DNA of 64,000 nucleotides from Phylloscopus collybita (lineage: Eukaryota; Chordata; Aves; Passeriformes; Phylloscopidae): NCBI GenBank assembly GCA_027886175.1, contig JAJNNQ010000137.1, forward strand, positions 1,554,001-1,618,000, in the 5' to 3' direction. Below, one piece after another: positions 25,390 through 37,866 of the stretch; within the stretch, counting starts at the first letter, position 1, and each line of letters begins with the position of its first letter. Below the pieces are notes generated by a model that did no database searches, was not told the origin of the DNA, and was given only the letters and a program-made list of their open reading frames with translations. The position numbers and the translations under genes were made by a program.

Positions 25390-25955
25390 GAGGATAATAA
25401 ATGTCTGCCATTATCTGGAGATGAGGAAATGATGTTACAGCACCATTTTTAATCTGTATTTAGGGAAATGACCACTGTGCTTTTATCTGGAGGATTAGGG
25501 AGGACTTGGAAAACGAAACTTCATCTCTGGGTTACGGAGAGTTTATCTCTAAAAGTGAATCTGAGTGAATTTCAATAGTAGACCTGAGCCAACAAACAGC
25601 ACACTTCGTCTAAGATAACAAATGATTTCTTGATAGCTTGTAGGATTAAAACTTCTGGGCATACAGAGCAGCTCAGTTGATCACTTGAACTGCAATTAAA
25701 AACCAGAACAAGTACACCCTGAATATTGTTTTTATGTCAGAAATGCTCCTTCATGCTTGAAAACGAGAAAAAATTGCAATCGATCCTTACAACTGTTGTG
25801 TTCATCTTTATTGACCGGGCCAAAGAAAGATAAATGGCAGCCTAAATAAGAATTCTAGTCTGTGTTGGCCTGGGAGGGGACAGGGGGTGATGGGGAACCA
25901 TTCATCATCTCAGCCCTGCCCTGACCACGCTCCCCGCACTGCCTGTCATGGGCTC

Positions 25956-26025
25956 ATCCCATCCCATCCCATCCCATCCCATCCCATCCCATCCCATCCC
26001 ATCCCATCCCATCCCATCCCATCCC
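25956..26025. repeat. Pentanucleotide array (ATCCC)14
   Basis: Fourteen uninterrupted ATCCC units. A CpG-dense patch follows about 80 bp later. Confidence 0.95.
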
Positions 26026-26109
26026 AGCAGCCTGGGCCTGGCTGGGGTTGGGCAGCTGGGGTTGCTCAGTGCCAGGGGTGGGGGGTCACTGGTGTGAGGA
26101 GAATTTCAC

Positions 26110-26182
26110 TTCTCGTTCGCTCGCCGGCCGACGATGATTTATGAAAACCGAAACGAGCGGCGGTGGCGCGCGCGGAGAGCTG
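26110..26182. other. CpG-dense patch in an AT-rich intron
   Basis: About 14 CpGs in 70 bp, including GGCGCGCGCGG and CTCGCCGGCCGACG. A second smaller cluster is at 26376-26405 (TTCGGTACGTTTCG, ATCGTCGTTCG). Surrounding intron is CpG-poor. It could be a short regulatory element; no promoter motif or exon is visible. Confidence 0.55.
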
Positions 26183-26773
26183 GGCTTCGCTGCAGATGAG
26201 TGATGAGGTGTGGGGCTGGCAGTGGGGACTGCAGCAGAGCTCTCTGCTCCTGCTGATCCGGGCCTGACCTTTGCCTGCAGTGCCTTTTAGCCAATTTGTT
26301 ATCATTTGGGAGAAAAATATTAGCCCTGCGATACGATTTTACCCCTGTCTGGAGCTGGCGTTTTATTCACTGGTTTCGGTACGTTTCGAGATCGTCGTTC
26401 GCCAGGGAGAAGCTTGGAAGGTGAAATCTTGCAGTGGGAAGGAAAAATGGTTTTCTTTGCATTGTTTTTTTGTGGTTGGTGTTGCCTCTTTTGGAATTTC
26501 AGGGAGCGTTTTTGCGGGAGTGAGACCTGCACTGCTCATAAAATGATAAATATTCCTCAGGACGTGTTTACTCACCCAGTGACCACAGACTTGTGTCATC
26601 CTGTGACTTTTACCTCTCCGCTTACAGCCTTTCCCATTCTTTTTCCTCCTAAAAATGTTTTTGTCATAATTACTTTTCTCATCAATGTCTTAAGCTAAAC
26701 TGCTTTATTTTAGCCCAAATTAAAATTGGAATGGTGCTTCTCGTGGTCTGGATTCTGGCATCCATGTGTGTGA

Positions 26774-27146
26774 TGGAATCATGGAATGGTTTGGGTTGGA
26801 AAGGACCTTCAAGATCATCCAGTGCCACTCCTGCCATGGGCAGGGACACCTCCCACTGTCCCAGTGAGCTCCAAGCCCCAGTGTCCAGCCTGGCTTTGGA
26901 CATTTCCAGGGATCCAGGGGCAGCCACAGCTGCTCTGGCAATTCCAGCCCAGGCAGGAATTCCTGCCCAAGCTCCCATCCATCCCTGCCCTCTGGCAGTG
27001 GGAAGCCATTCCCTGTGTCCTGTCCCTGCAGGCCTTGTCCCCAGTCCCTCTTCAGCTCTCCTGGAGTCTCTTCAGGGGCTCTGAGCTCTCCCAAAACCTT
27101 TTCTCCTCCAGGGTGAACAATCCCAGCTCCCTCAGCCTGACACAAG
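26774..27146 (-). mobile_element. CR1 LINE 3' region
   Basis: Long minus CR1 starting at AATCATGGAATGGTTTGGG, with the GGCAGGAATTCCTGCC palindrome at 26952-26967, ending near AATCCCAGCTCCCTCAGCC. Confidence 0.92.
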
Positions 27147-27588
27147 TTAAACATTTGAAAGATGCCAAATCCATACTGAGGCATCAATAACTCCAAAGCA
27201 CGGGATAAAGTCCCAGGTTGTTAAAATAAGGATTCAGCTGGTTTTGATGTAATCACACAGTGTGGGATTGTCAGGATTTCGTTGCCATGTTAACATCACT
27301 CCCTGGGATGCCGATGACTCAAAGCTACACCAGAGTTCTTGCAAGTGCCAGCACAACCTTTTTGCTTCTCCACGCCCTGTTTCCATCAGCATTGCAAGGA
27401 GAATGGTTTCAGAGAAGTTTTGAGCTGCTGAAACTTTGCTTTCTCCCTCCAGCTGGGCAGCCAGGTGCCTTGGTTATTATAGCTGAGGTCCAACTGTGCC
27501 GAGGCTATAAAAACCTCCTGAAAAATGCCACCTCTGTATTATTGAGACATGAAGCAAAACAACATTCCAGCGATTTATCTCGGGCTGT

Positions 27589-27835
27589 AGCATCGCAGAA
27601 TCCTTTAGGCTGGAAAAGACCTTTAAAATCATTGAATCCAACCATTCCCCAGCACTGCCAAGGCCACCACTGAGCCATGTCCCCAAGTGCCACCTCCACG
27701 TGGCTTTAAACCCCTCCAGGGATGGGGACTCCACCCCTGCAGCTCCTCCAATGCCTGACCACCCTTTCCATGAAGGAATTTTCCCAATCTCAAAAGCTGA
27801 GCCTCCCCTGGCACAACATCTTCACACCTCAAAAA
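27589..27835 (-). mobile_element. CR1 LINE 3' region (second subtype)
   Basis: GCAGAATCCTTTAGGCTGG, then CATGTCCCCAAGTGCCACCT and GGGGACTCCACCCCTGCAG: the minus form of the GTGGCACTTGGGG subtype. Confidence 0.9.
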
Positions 27836-28495
27836 CTTCTGTTGCTTGGTGAGCATCTCTCACCTGTACTTTGGAAATGAATGATTTTGTAGAGCTGAGT
27901 CAAAGCCATCCCTGGGTTTAGGGGAGATGAAAATCTGTTCTGAAGCTGCCTGGCTTTAAAAATTAAAATTAGCAACTGATTGAAGCGACTTGGGTGTTTG
28001 GAATATTCCAGGAACTCCTCAGAGAGGCGTTTTCAAGGCAAAGAGCAAAAGGGAAAGTTGAGCCACAGTTCATTTGTTGTGTGACTTTGAAGCTTGGCTC
28101 GAGTGTCACCTGTGAGGCAGGGGGGGAGATGTGTGTGAGGAACACAAACAGGGCACTGCAAAGAAGTCAAGAAGCAGGATTTTGATTTTGATTTCTGATG
28201 AAGAAATTGCAAAGACTCCAGGAACTCCTTGTGCTGAATATGGGATTCTTACCCTGTGTCCCTTCAGAGTTTCCTCCCAAGAGCCATTTCTTTTGCATAA
28301 TCAAGACACACTTATTTAAAAAAAACAAAACCACCCCCAAGAAAAGTGATTTTTGAAACTTCGTCATTTTAAGGTTAGGTTTTGAGGGTTTTTTGAAACA
28401 ACTTAAATCCCAAATCAGCTTTATTGACTAGATATTAGCCTGCCTGTAAATGATACTAACTGAAATCTGTATTTATTCTGGTTTTTTTTTTCCAG

Positions 28496-28566
28496 AGTGC
28501 CCAGTTCTACAAAGTCACCACTGAGCAATACAAAAAAGCTGCTGATGAAGTCTCAGCTCGGTTCAA
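28496..28566 (+). CDS. CHCHD3: CHCHD3 (MIC19) internal coding exon, linker to CHCH domain
   Basis: A 71-nt exon follows a polypyrimidine acceptor (TTTTTTTTTTCCAG) and ends at the consensus donor GTGAGT. It starts in phase 0, directly after the previous exon, and ends two bases into a lysine codon that the next exon completes. The translation begins SAQFYKVTTEQYKKAADEV and matches human CHCHD3 around residues 152-175 (SSEFYRVTTEQYQKAAEEV). This segment joins the coiled coil to the C-terminal CHCH domain. The preceding intron is 25,048 bp. The exact phase fit with both neighbours makes the assignment secure even though the exon is too short to stand out as an ORF. Confidence 0.95.
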
Positions 28567-31500
28567 GTGAGTCCCTTCTCCTGTTTTATTTCCTGACAGC
28601 TGGATGAGTTCTTACCACATTAAAATGCACAATAATTCCCCTTTCCTCCCTCACAGATCCTGTCAGTCCCTCTGGTTGTTGAAAGGAGGGAATTTGGGAG
28701 AATTTGGAGGCCAATGTATAACCATAAGCTGTAGAGAACTGGGAGGCACACTTTGTATACATTCATTAATTTATAGTTTGATAAGAAGCGTGAAATCATC
28801 TAAAAATAGATTCCCTTTCTCTGATGGAGCACCAAAAATGGGATTCCAGCTTTGCATCACAATCACACCATGGCAAGGATTTAAATGAGGAATTTCACTC
28901 TGCCCTCAACAGTGAAGGTCAAATTAAATAATTTTTATGAGTCCTGCAGAAAGTGAAGTGAAGATCTGGTAATTGATGGATCAAAGTGACAGTGACCCTT
29001 AGCCTTGGACCTTCCCTTTGGGCTGCTTCATGCCTCAGGCTCGAGGTTCCATTTATCATTTTAGTGAGGACACAGAACTTTTTTACAGCCTCAATTCTCT
29101 CCTCTAACCGAGGAATGCTGCAGAAAATGAATTATTCTGCCACGATTTTTGTAGATTTGTGGAGGGATTTTCTTCTGGTTTGTGTTTTGTTCGGATTTTT
29201 GATGAGCAGGAAGAGAAAAGTCCTTTCTAAGCTGCTGATAATGATGCAAATAAAATTTTTAAAGTATAAGAAAAACTCCTTTTATCTCTTAACAGCATGA
29301 ATTGTTGAATATTCTCTGGTGTATATATAAAAATTTTGTAGTGTTTAACGGTGCAGGGTATATTGAGCAGTAAATTAATCTGTCCCTTAAACAAGAGGGA
29401 CAGGATGACCATTGATCAAGGTCTGATTGAAGCATAATTTGGAGGGTTTTCCATCATGGCTGGAAATCCAGGAAGGTTGGGATAAAATTCCCACCTGGGT
29501 GTCTCCTTCCTTTGTTACAGTGGGATATGTTCAGCTTTCTAAATCAAATGATTCCCTCATTTCACTTGCATTATTCCAAAATAAGGTTTTGTTGGGATTT
29601 GAAGTTTTGCTGAAGAGCTCTGGGTGGGTTTAGTGGGCAGAGGTGGGAGATGGGTTTGGGAATGGGTTTTTCCTCCTGATCCATAAAGGATTTCTGATGT
29701 AAATCAAATACTTTGGGTTCCTTTTTGTGCACAAATGGAGTTGATTGATAGAGCTCCTGAGCATCAAAGAAATTGAAGACAACCATTTCATAGGGTGCAG
29801 AAATCAAGGAATATTTACCAAGGAGGATTTGGACAGGAAATCACACTCCTAACACTTGATGGGATTGGACTTTCCTTAATTTTCTAGAAACTCAAGGTTT
29901 AAGTTGGAACCATCCATTTGACTGGTCTGTAATAGCAGTACTGCAATTACTGTGCTGCTTTTGCACTTGAAACCAAATTTCCTAAGAATTACTTGGAATT
30001 TTTGCATCAGTGGATCCAGCATTGGTCCATTGCCTTCCAAGAAAACAAAAGGAAAAAAAAAAATCAGGAAATAAAAAAGGTGCCTGAAATATGCACATAA
30101 ATTGTGGCAGATTTGATGAAATGCCTGAAATACCAATATTACTTTACAATTTAAAGGTTTTCCCTTTCCATAAAATCCTTTTAAACACCGTGTCTTTTTA
30201 TTGAAGGTTTCAATGCAGGAGATGTTATTTTATCACTGCCTCTTTTATGGAACTTGATGGATAAATGAGGAATGATTTAGTGACACCTAAAGATGCTCTT
30301 TTGGTGTCACGGGCACTTCTCATGTGCAGTTTAATTGCACATGAGGATTGAGAGGACAGAGGCTCCAGTGGTGTTTAAAGAGTTGTTTAATTGGCTGTAA
30401 AAGAAGAATTAAATAAGGTTGAGCTGCTAAATTTTGTTAATGCATAAAGCCATGTGCTGCCTGTGATTGCAGGTTCCAAGTGCAAGATTAATGGATCTAA
30501 TTGTGGTGTTATTAGCAAATAGTCTGACTTTATTTTAGGCATGTCTAGAATTAGGTACCCAGTTGTAGTGATATCACTTGAATTTCTTCCACTTTTTAAG
30601 CTGCATCACTTCCAAGTGCAAGAAGTGGATGGTGTGGTTGTATATTAAATATTTCCTGGATTCTCCTTCCACCATTTAATCCCTGAAATTACATCAGCTG
30701 TGGCTTCATCAGTCTTTAGGGATAATTAAACCCCATTAAAAGAGGAAAAATACAAACATCCCACATGGGTTTGGATCAGAGACCTGGCTAGTCTCGTGTC
30801 TGCAGTTCCTATTGCTGCCTGCATTAAACTGATATTCCAAATGTCCATGAGGAATGTTTTATCTCCACCAAGGCCCTGATTCACATTGATCAAATTGGGA
30901 ATTATCAAATGCTTCATCTCTTTACAAGCCTAATTCCCATTGATCAAATCCTAAATGAGCAGGTTCAGGCAGTTCCTGCAGTCCCCAAATCACATTAAAA
31001 CAACATTACAGGGCCATGCTGCCCCTCCTAAAGCTGGAATTATCTTCCCACAGTTACATTATAACCCCAATTATTCCATTATGAAGATGGCTCTGTTATA
31101 ATGAGGAGTTTACACAAGAAGGGAAGAATGCGACGTTACAGGAAGAGCTGGGCTTTGGGCAAGGATTTGAACTTTTCCTAATCAAATTCTCCCTTTGTTT
31201 TGTGGGTTTTTTCCCTTAATTTGGAGGGCTGGCAGCGGGAAATTTGGCAGCTGCAGTGGTGACATTTTATTCCCCCGTGGTGTCTCGAGCCAAGTGACAT
31301 CTTCATTATTCATTTAAGAAGCAGAGAGGGCAAAGGCAGCCTAAAATAAATGTTTTTTATCTTTGGTGGGTTTTGATTTCTGGTGGTATATTTAGAATTC
31401 ATTGCTGGGCATTAGGGCTTTCTCCTAAATATTCTGCCAGTCCTTTCGTGCTCCGCTGCTCTCGTGGACAGCATGGAATTGCTTCTTGCTGCTGGGGTTT

Positions 31501-31878
31501 TTTTGGGGGGAAAAACTGAATTCCCAGCCATCCAGACTGATGGAAAGCCCAAGTCCTCCTGAGGGATTGACTGATCATTTTGGGCTGAGGTTTCCCCCAA
31601 TAATGGAATTAATTCCCCTAAGTTTGCTTGGGAGCTGACAGTTGTAATCCAGAGGATCCTTTGCATCATCTGGGTGTTTATTCTGAATTTGGGGGGTTTT
31701 ATCCCTTTATTAGGAATCTTTTGGACATGACTCTCTCCATCAATTCCCATAGAATGAATGGGAAGAAATGACAAATCATCGATTTCGTATCTTCCTTTAA
31801 TTAGGATTTCTCTATCACAAAGCCTGGGTCGTCATTAATGTTTACTGAAAATAAAATTTAAAGCATTGCTATCATCAA

Positions 31879-31956
31879 AAAATCATGGAGTGTTTTGGGC
31901 TGGGAAGGACTTTAAGGATCATCCAGTTTCACCCCCTGCCACGGACACCTCCCCCA
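31879..31956 (-). mobile_element. CR1 LINE 3' terminal fragment
   Basis: AAATCATGGAGTGTTTTGGG to CCCTGCCACGGACACCTCCC. Confidence 0.8.
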
Positions 31957-32496
31957 TGAAGTCGTGTTTGATGCTCAGCTGTGAATATTTGAAATATTCA
32001 CAGTATTTCCTGGGAGTTCTGACTGATGTCGTTGTGAACTGTGAAGCTGAGAAGGAGTGTAATGAAACCACAGTAAATTAATAACAGCAACACTTCCATA
32101 TTCAGATATAATTGTCTCACAAAGCAGTGGTGCCAATTCTCTGGACACTGAGGGGAAAAAAGCAGGGTAGAGAGAAAATCAGCTTCTTATTGATGACTTT
32201 GGACCGAGTCCAGGGAAGCGTGGCTTTATTTCCCTGTCCTCGTTATCCTTCTGATGCTGGGGCACATATGGTGACTTTTGAAGGGCTCTTGCACTGCCTG
32301 TAAATTAGGAATATTGATAGTTTCTTAATGCAAATATCTTCAGTCACCATCATGCTGCACTCATACCTCTGTAACATAGAAATCTGTGTTGCAGAGAGGC
32401 AGGCAAAGAATTTCTGCTTTATTTCTCCTTGTGCAGACCCAGGCTTCCAGTTTGTAGCAGCTCCTGCTGTACCTTAAATAACATCATTGATTCCCC

Positions 32497-32596
32497 AAAT
32501 GGTTTGGGTTGAAGGGACCTTAAAGCTCATCCCATTCCACCCCCTGCCATGGGGGGACACCTTCCCCAGACCATCCAACCTGGCCCTGAATCAAAA
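32497..32596 (-). mobile_element. CR1 LINE 3' terminal fragment
   Basis: ATGGTTTGGGTTGAAGGGAC through ACCATCCAACCTGGCCCTGA. Confidence 0.85.
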
Positions 32597-32726
32597 GTAG
32601 CTGCTTTTAAAACTTAAAGTTAAAACTACAGATTACCAGTTACGTATGAAATACCACACGGTGTTGTTTCAATAACAGAAAATAGGAAGCTACAAAAAAT
32701 CCTGCAGGCTTTGTGCCTTTAGTTCA

Positions 32727-32729
<3 letters not shown>

Positions 32730-32773
<44 letters not shown>
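32730..32773. repeat. Poly-T tract, 44 bases
   Basis: Forty-four uninterrupted T on the plus strand within the intron. Confidence 0.95.
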
Positions 32774-32776
<3 letters not shown>

Positions 32777-34365
32777 TACCCAAGGGCAGTGAGCTCTGCA
32801 CAGCAACCTCCTGAATTTATGTTTTCTCTTACAAATACAGCAAATATAGGTGGTGCTTTGTCAGGAGAGAATCATTGCAGGGTTGTTTGCCCTGATGACA
32901 CTGTTGCTGGTGGTATCCTTGATTTTTTTGTCACATGTTCTGTCTGGGGATGATGGTGCCAAGTTACTCCTGACACCCCTTAGAGAGCTGTGAGCTGTTT
33001 GTAAGTGATGCTGGGAATTCAAGAATTAAATACCATAACTCACCTCTGTCACTGAGCTTTTCTTAGCAACAGAGGTACCCAAAGATCTTATTTCTCTTTC
33101 TGCTCTTGCACCTCTTCACACACAGCTGTGCTGCCACCAGGAGAGGTTTTAAAAGTGCTTCAAGCAGAGGTGTCTGATCTCAAACACATTTCACTCCACC
33201 AGCCAAGTGTGGGTGCAATTTTCCTGCATGGAAGTGATGCTGTCACCCCTCTTAGCTTGAAACCAGTCCAGATTCTGAGTGCACAGAGCTGCTTCAGGTG
33301 GGAACAGACTTTGGTAAAGACACTTTAATGAATCTTTCCAGCCTCTTGTTTATCTTGCGCATCCCAAACCCTGTTCCTTCTGAATGAACTCTTTTCTTTG
33401 CACACTTCTTTCAGTCAGGGCTTGGCCTTCATGGGTTCCCCTGAGGGCTGCAGGAGCAGAGCTCACTCAAATCTGCTGCTTTGTACAAGGGATTGTGCTT
33501 TGACCCAGGGATCTTAAAATCATCCAGTTCCCATGTAAAGAGGAGACTTGGGTGGGCAGCAGTTCCCCTGTCTCAGTTGCTCTGCACCTACAAACAAATA
33601 AGAGACTCCTTTGGCCATTTTCCTGTTATCCTTTGAAATCTCAGCGTTCCCTAAAGCCATTTTCAGTGTGTTTACCTGTGATTGTCACTCCAGACATGAC
33701 AACTTTGTGTTTCCCTGCAGCCACTGCAGATATTGAACTTTGTTCCTTTGATCAGTGCAGTCCATTAGGAGGGAGGGTTCTCAGCAGGGCTGGATCAAAC
33801 ACGAATTGTGCATTTTGGAGCTGGATGCAGATTCCTTCAGAGCAAACTGGGAGCAGGGGAGCCTGCTGGAATATCTGTGTGTTTCTCTTTCACAGAGAAT
33901 CTGTGCATGGGGATGTGTTTTCACTGAGATCTCTGAGCTCTGATGTGAAATTGAAATGGGCTTGCTTGGTCAGGAAGCAGGATTGAAGCTCTGGCGGTGT
34001 TTTTTCAGAGTTACATTAACTTTTAAAATCCATTATTCAAAATTTAGATAGCACATTAATATAGAGGGGAAGTCAGTTCTTTCCATGTTTGGCATAATCT
34101 TTTTTTTCCCCCTTTCTAGAAATCATGGATACATTAATTAAATCTCCCCTCAGGCTATCCCCAGTTTTTCACACCGTGAGATCCTTTACTCTCTGTAATG
34201 GAGAAAGCAATCTTAAAATTAATGTTTGTAAAGCACAGAGTCAGGAGTAGGATTTTTTTTTTCTTTAATTTTCTATGAATTAATATCTAAAATAAAAGAT
34301 TTTCTGGGAGGGAGGACAGTTAGAACAGAATAATTATTGTAGGATATTGTTGTGGAGAGACAGCT

Positions 34366-34590
34366 GTGTAGAGTAGAGTGGGATAACTGTGTAAGATGCA
34401 GTGGGATAACTGTATAGGGTAGAGTAGGATAAATGTGTAGGATACAGTGGGATAACTGTGTAGGATGCAGTGGGATAACTGTGTAGGATACAGTGGGATA
34501 AATGTGTAGGGTACAGTGGGATAAATGTGTAGGATGCAGTGGGATAACTGTGTAGGATGCAGTGGGATAACTGTAGGATGCAGTGGGATA
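34366..34590. repeat. 23-bp minisatellite, about 10 units
   Basis: Consensus GGGATAACTGTGTAGGATGCAGT, with variants AAATG, GGTAC and ATAC in the variable half; shorter units occur at the ends. A CR1 3' end follows directly. Because 23 is not a multiple of 3, the minus strand is open in more than one frame, which creates meaningless long ORFs. Confidence 0.9.
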
Positions 34591-34606
34591 CCTCTGTGGG
34601 AAAATT

Positions 34607-34692
34607 TGCCTGTGGGAGGGGAGTTGGAGCTGGATGAAGTTGATGATCTTTAAGGTCTTTTCCAAGCTGAGCCATTCTGTGATTTTCTGGCC
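34607..34692 (+). mobile_element. CR1 LINE 3' terminal fragment
   Basis: GTTGGAGCTGGATGAAGTTG, ATCTTTAAGGTCTTTTCCAA and GCCATTCTGTGATTTTCTGG. Old copy at the end of the minisatellite. Confidence 0.8.
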
Positions 34693-35687
34693 TGCAGCTC
34701 CTTTCCCTATCCAGAAGGTCCTTTTCCTGTTCAGGGTGGATGTGTTGGAAAGAGAAATGTGTTCAGCCACTGCTGCTTTTCTCTATTTGCTTACAGAGGA
34801 ACACAAAGTCATTTTAAAGGCTTCCCAGTGAGAGCAGCGAGTGAAACTCTGCCCTCACACTTCCAGACCAGTGGGGTTGGTTATGATTCTCCTTTGGAGT
34901 GCTGGGACTCAGCCCAGAGCTGGGAGAATTCCTGGATGCCCTTGTTGGGGACAATCCCTGCTCTGGCTGCAGGTTTGGGGGCTCCTCCCGGTGTGTTTGG
35001 CATTCCAGGCTCTGCCAGGGCACATCTGGCTGCCTGCTCCCTCGCCAGGTTTGTTCCAAACAAGGAATAAAGCCTCTTGTTTTAATGCCTTATCCTTTGT
35101 TGGGATTTCCTCCAAACACGAGTCACTGATTTCCCAATTACAGCATTAAAGCTGGAAGGTTAAACCCCACAGCAGCTCCTTTTTATTATTAATTTGTTCT
35201 GTATTTCCTAATCTTTTGTGGCTGAGATTTACAAATGCCTTTTCTAAGGATGTTTTTAATGAGGCCAAGCCATCTGTAGGATCAAATCCTACAAATCTCA
35301 CTTGGGAGCCTCCAGCGAAAAACCCCCTTTAGGGAAGGGAGAATGTTTCCCAGAGCTGGTGGTGGGGTTTTTTTAAGGGGAATTCACCTATTTCTGGGTA
35401 CAGGGTGAAGAATGAATTGCCAATTCTCTCTGTTACCACATGATGTGTGATTCCCCTCTTTCTTTTTAATCTCCTTTCCAGTAGTGTTGGAAAATCAGGG
35501 AAAGAAATCCAGCACAGCCATTGTGCTTGGCCTGTACCTGAGGGAAAGCACAGCTTAAAGGCAAAGTAGGCAGTAAATATTTGGGGAAATAATCTCGAAT
35601 TTGGGGTTTTATTGCAAAGGGCTGTCAGACTCAGAAAAATGAGGTTTGTAAAATGAGTATTTAGGTTTCTTTTAAAGTGGTTAAATC

Positions 35688-35981
35688 ATAGGATCAGAGA
35701 ATGGTTTGGGTGGGAAGGGACCTTAAAGGACACCCAGTGCCACCCCTGCCATGGGCAGGGACACCTCCCTCTGTCCCAGGCTGCTCCAGCCTGGCCTTGG
35801 ACATTCCAGGGATCCAGGGGCAGCCACAGCTGCTCTGACAATTCCAGCCCAGGCAGGAATTCCTGCCCAAGCTCCCATCCATCCCTGCCCTCTGGCAGTG
35901 GGAAGCCATTCCCTGTGTCCTGTCCCTCCAGGCCTTGTCCCCAGTCCCTCTGCAGCTCTCCTGGAGCCCCTTTAGGCCCTA
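35688..35981 (-). mobile_element. CR1 LINE 3' region
   Basis: Minus CR1 starting ATCAGAGAATGGTTTGGGTG, with the palindrome GGCAGGAATTCCTGCC at 35852-35867, ending at CTGGAGCCCCTTTAGGCCC. Very similar to 26774-27146 over its internal part. Confidence 0.92.
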
Positions 35982-37532
35982 AAAAAAGAAAATACAAACT
36001 AAGACAGATCAGGTCCCTCTTCTCCTCCTTCAGAGGGTGTGGGTGCTTCTGAAATAAGTTCATTAATTCTGTCAGATTTTCAGTTCAGTGCCTGAATATA
36101 AAAACCCTCAGTCCCACTGATCTCTGCTAAAAGGAATGACTGAAATACTGATAATTTCCCCTTTCTAGCTGCAGTTCCTTGGACACGACCCACGTTGTCC
36201 TGGGGTCTCTGTTTTGTGTGTGTGAAAATTCCAGTTGTAGCAAAATACACATTTTTCAAGCTAGAAGGGGAATAATTTCATCCTGTATTGAAAGAAATGA
36301 GAAAAGCAGTTATTCCTTTCAAACTTCCCTTGCCACTTAACGTGGCTCCCACTTCCAAGCCATTTAGGAGCTCCATAAAGCCACTGGGTTTGTTCCTGTG
36401 CATGCATTAGGAGCAGAGCTGGGGTAATATGGAACAGATTTGCTGTATCATGGACACATTTATGAAGATTGATAACAGCCAGGGCTCGGTGTTAACTTTT
36501 ATTTTCAAACAGGCTGCAGGAGAAACTGCCTGCTATTGCTTTGGGGCTTTGATTTATGAAAAGGTTGCTGCATGAAAAAGGCATCCCATAAAGCAGCTCT
36601 GCTGGCAGGAGCATTATAAAGTAGGGTTGTGAGTCGAGCAAACAATAACTGACTGTAATTATGTTCATTATTGTCCCTCTGAGCTCCCTGTACCTTTTTT
36701 GGGAGGGGGTTTTGCATTTATTCCCTTCTCAGTTTTGAAGTGGTCTCACCTTTCCCAGGGAGTGGGATGAAGGTGAGAAGATCCTGCTGGTTTCTAGTGG
36801 CAGCACCCCCAAAAGAGGTTTTTTTTTTGTTTGTTTGTATGGAAAGAAAGAGGTCACTGAAATCATACCTGATTGCACAAATGATGCCAGGAGGAGGAGG
36901 AAAGGTCTGTGCTAAAAAATGCTGTTTCTCTTACAATTCCCATCACTGATGCATTTTCCCCTAAATTATGACTGTTCTGTGAGGGTTATTTCAGGCTGCT
37001 GCATTTAAGCCCCTTCCAAACAAACCCAAAAAGCCCAACCTGATGGCAAAGAGCACCAGCTTTCAGAACTATTTTCCTTCTCTCAGCCTGGCACCATCCT
37101 TTATAACAAGATGAGCTTCAGCAGCAGCCAAGCTGAATTCTTCACTCAGCAGCAATTAGCAGCAAACTTTAGTGAGAACCAGTTGAAATCAAGGGGCACG
37201 ACCTAACTGGGAAAAATGTGAGTGGTTAATCTAAAGTTTGTCAAACTTGAGCTGTTTTAACTTTAAAAGCATCCCTTTACCAAACTACCTGAAGACCTTG
37301 CAAGAAGAAATAGGAGCTTGAAAATCCTCTGTGCTGAGGTTATAGAACACAAGAATGGCTTTCTTGGAGCAGAGTGAAGTTCTGTTAAATAAGCCAGTGT
37401 CTAATTAATGCTGCCAGCACATGGAGGGGGTGAGGAGAGACCTCTGACAGGGTTTTGTGAGCTGGCACTGAGGTTTCCATCAGGACCCTCTGCCTTCTGC
37501 CTCCAACTGCTGCCCTGGTGCCCTCACAGATC

Positions 37533-37866
37533 CAGGGAATGGTTTGGGTTGGAAGAGACATTCCAGACCATCCAGGGACGGGCAGGGACCACTGTCCCAG
37601 GCTGCTCCAAGCCCCTGGAGCTTGGACATTCCAGGGATCCAGGGGCAGCCACAGCTTCTCTGGCAATTCCAGCCCAGGCAGGAATTCCTTGCCAAGCTCC
37701 CATCCAGCCCTGCCCTCTGGCAGTGGGAAGCCATTCCCTGTGTCCTGTCCCTGTCCCCAGTCCCTCTGCAGTTCTCCTGGAGCCCCTTCAGGCCCTGGAA
37801 TGTGCTGGAAGCTCTCCCTGGATCCTTCTCCTCTCCAGGTGAGCACCCCAAGCTCTGCCAAGGTCT
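37533..37866 (-). mobile_element. CR1 LINE 3' region
   Basis: Minus CR1 from GGGAATGGTTTGGGTTGGAA to CTCCAGGTGAGCACCCCAAG, with small internal deletions. Confidence 0.9.

Larger units (their letters stand above)
3448..28495 (+). other. CHCHD3: CHCHD3 intron, 25,048 bp
   Basis: The intron runs from GTAAAA to TTCCAG. It holds about 17 CR1 fragments (several plus-oriented ones in 6-24 kb, mostly minus ones after 25 kb), one LTR inside a CR1, a poly-A tract at 19937, an ATCCC array at 25956 and a CpG-dense patch near 26.1 kb. I see nothing supportable in 3448-6459, 8374-11102 (apart from a short CA run near 9790), 13143-15494, 17095-18430, 18541-19936, 21084-22011 and 23973-25265. Confidence 0.85.

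Noticed and set aside
25956..26025. CRISPR-like array
   Set aside because: It is a pure pentanucleotide repeat without spacers, in a vertebrate intron.
34273..34770. Tyr/Pro/Thr/Ser-rich 165-codon ORF
   Set aside because: It is the 23-bp minisatellite read on the minus strand. More than one frame is open for the same reason.
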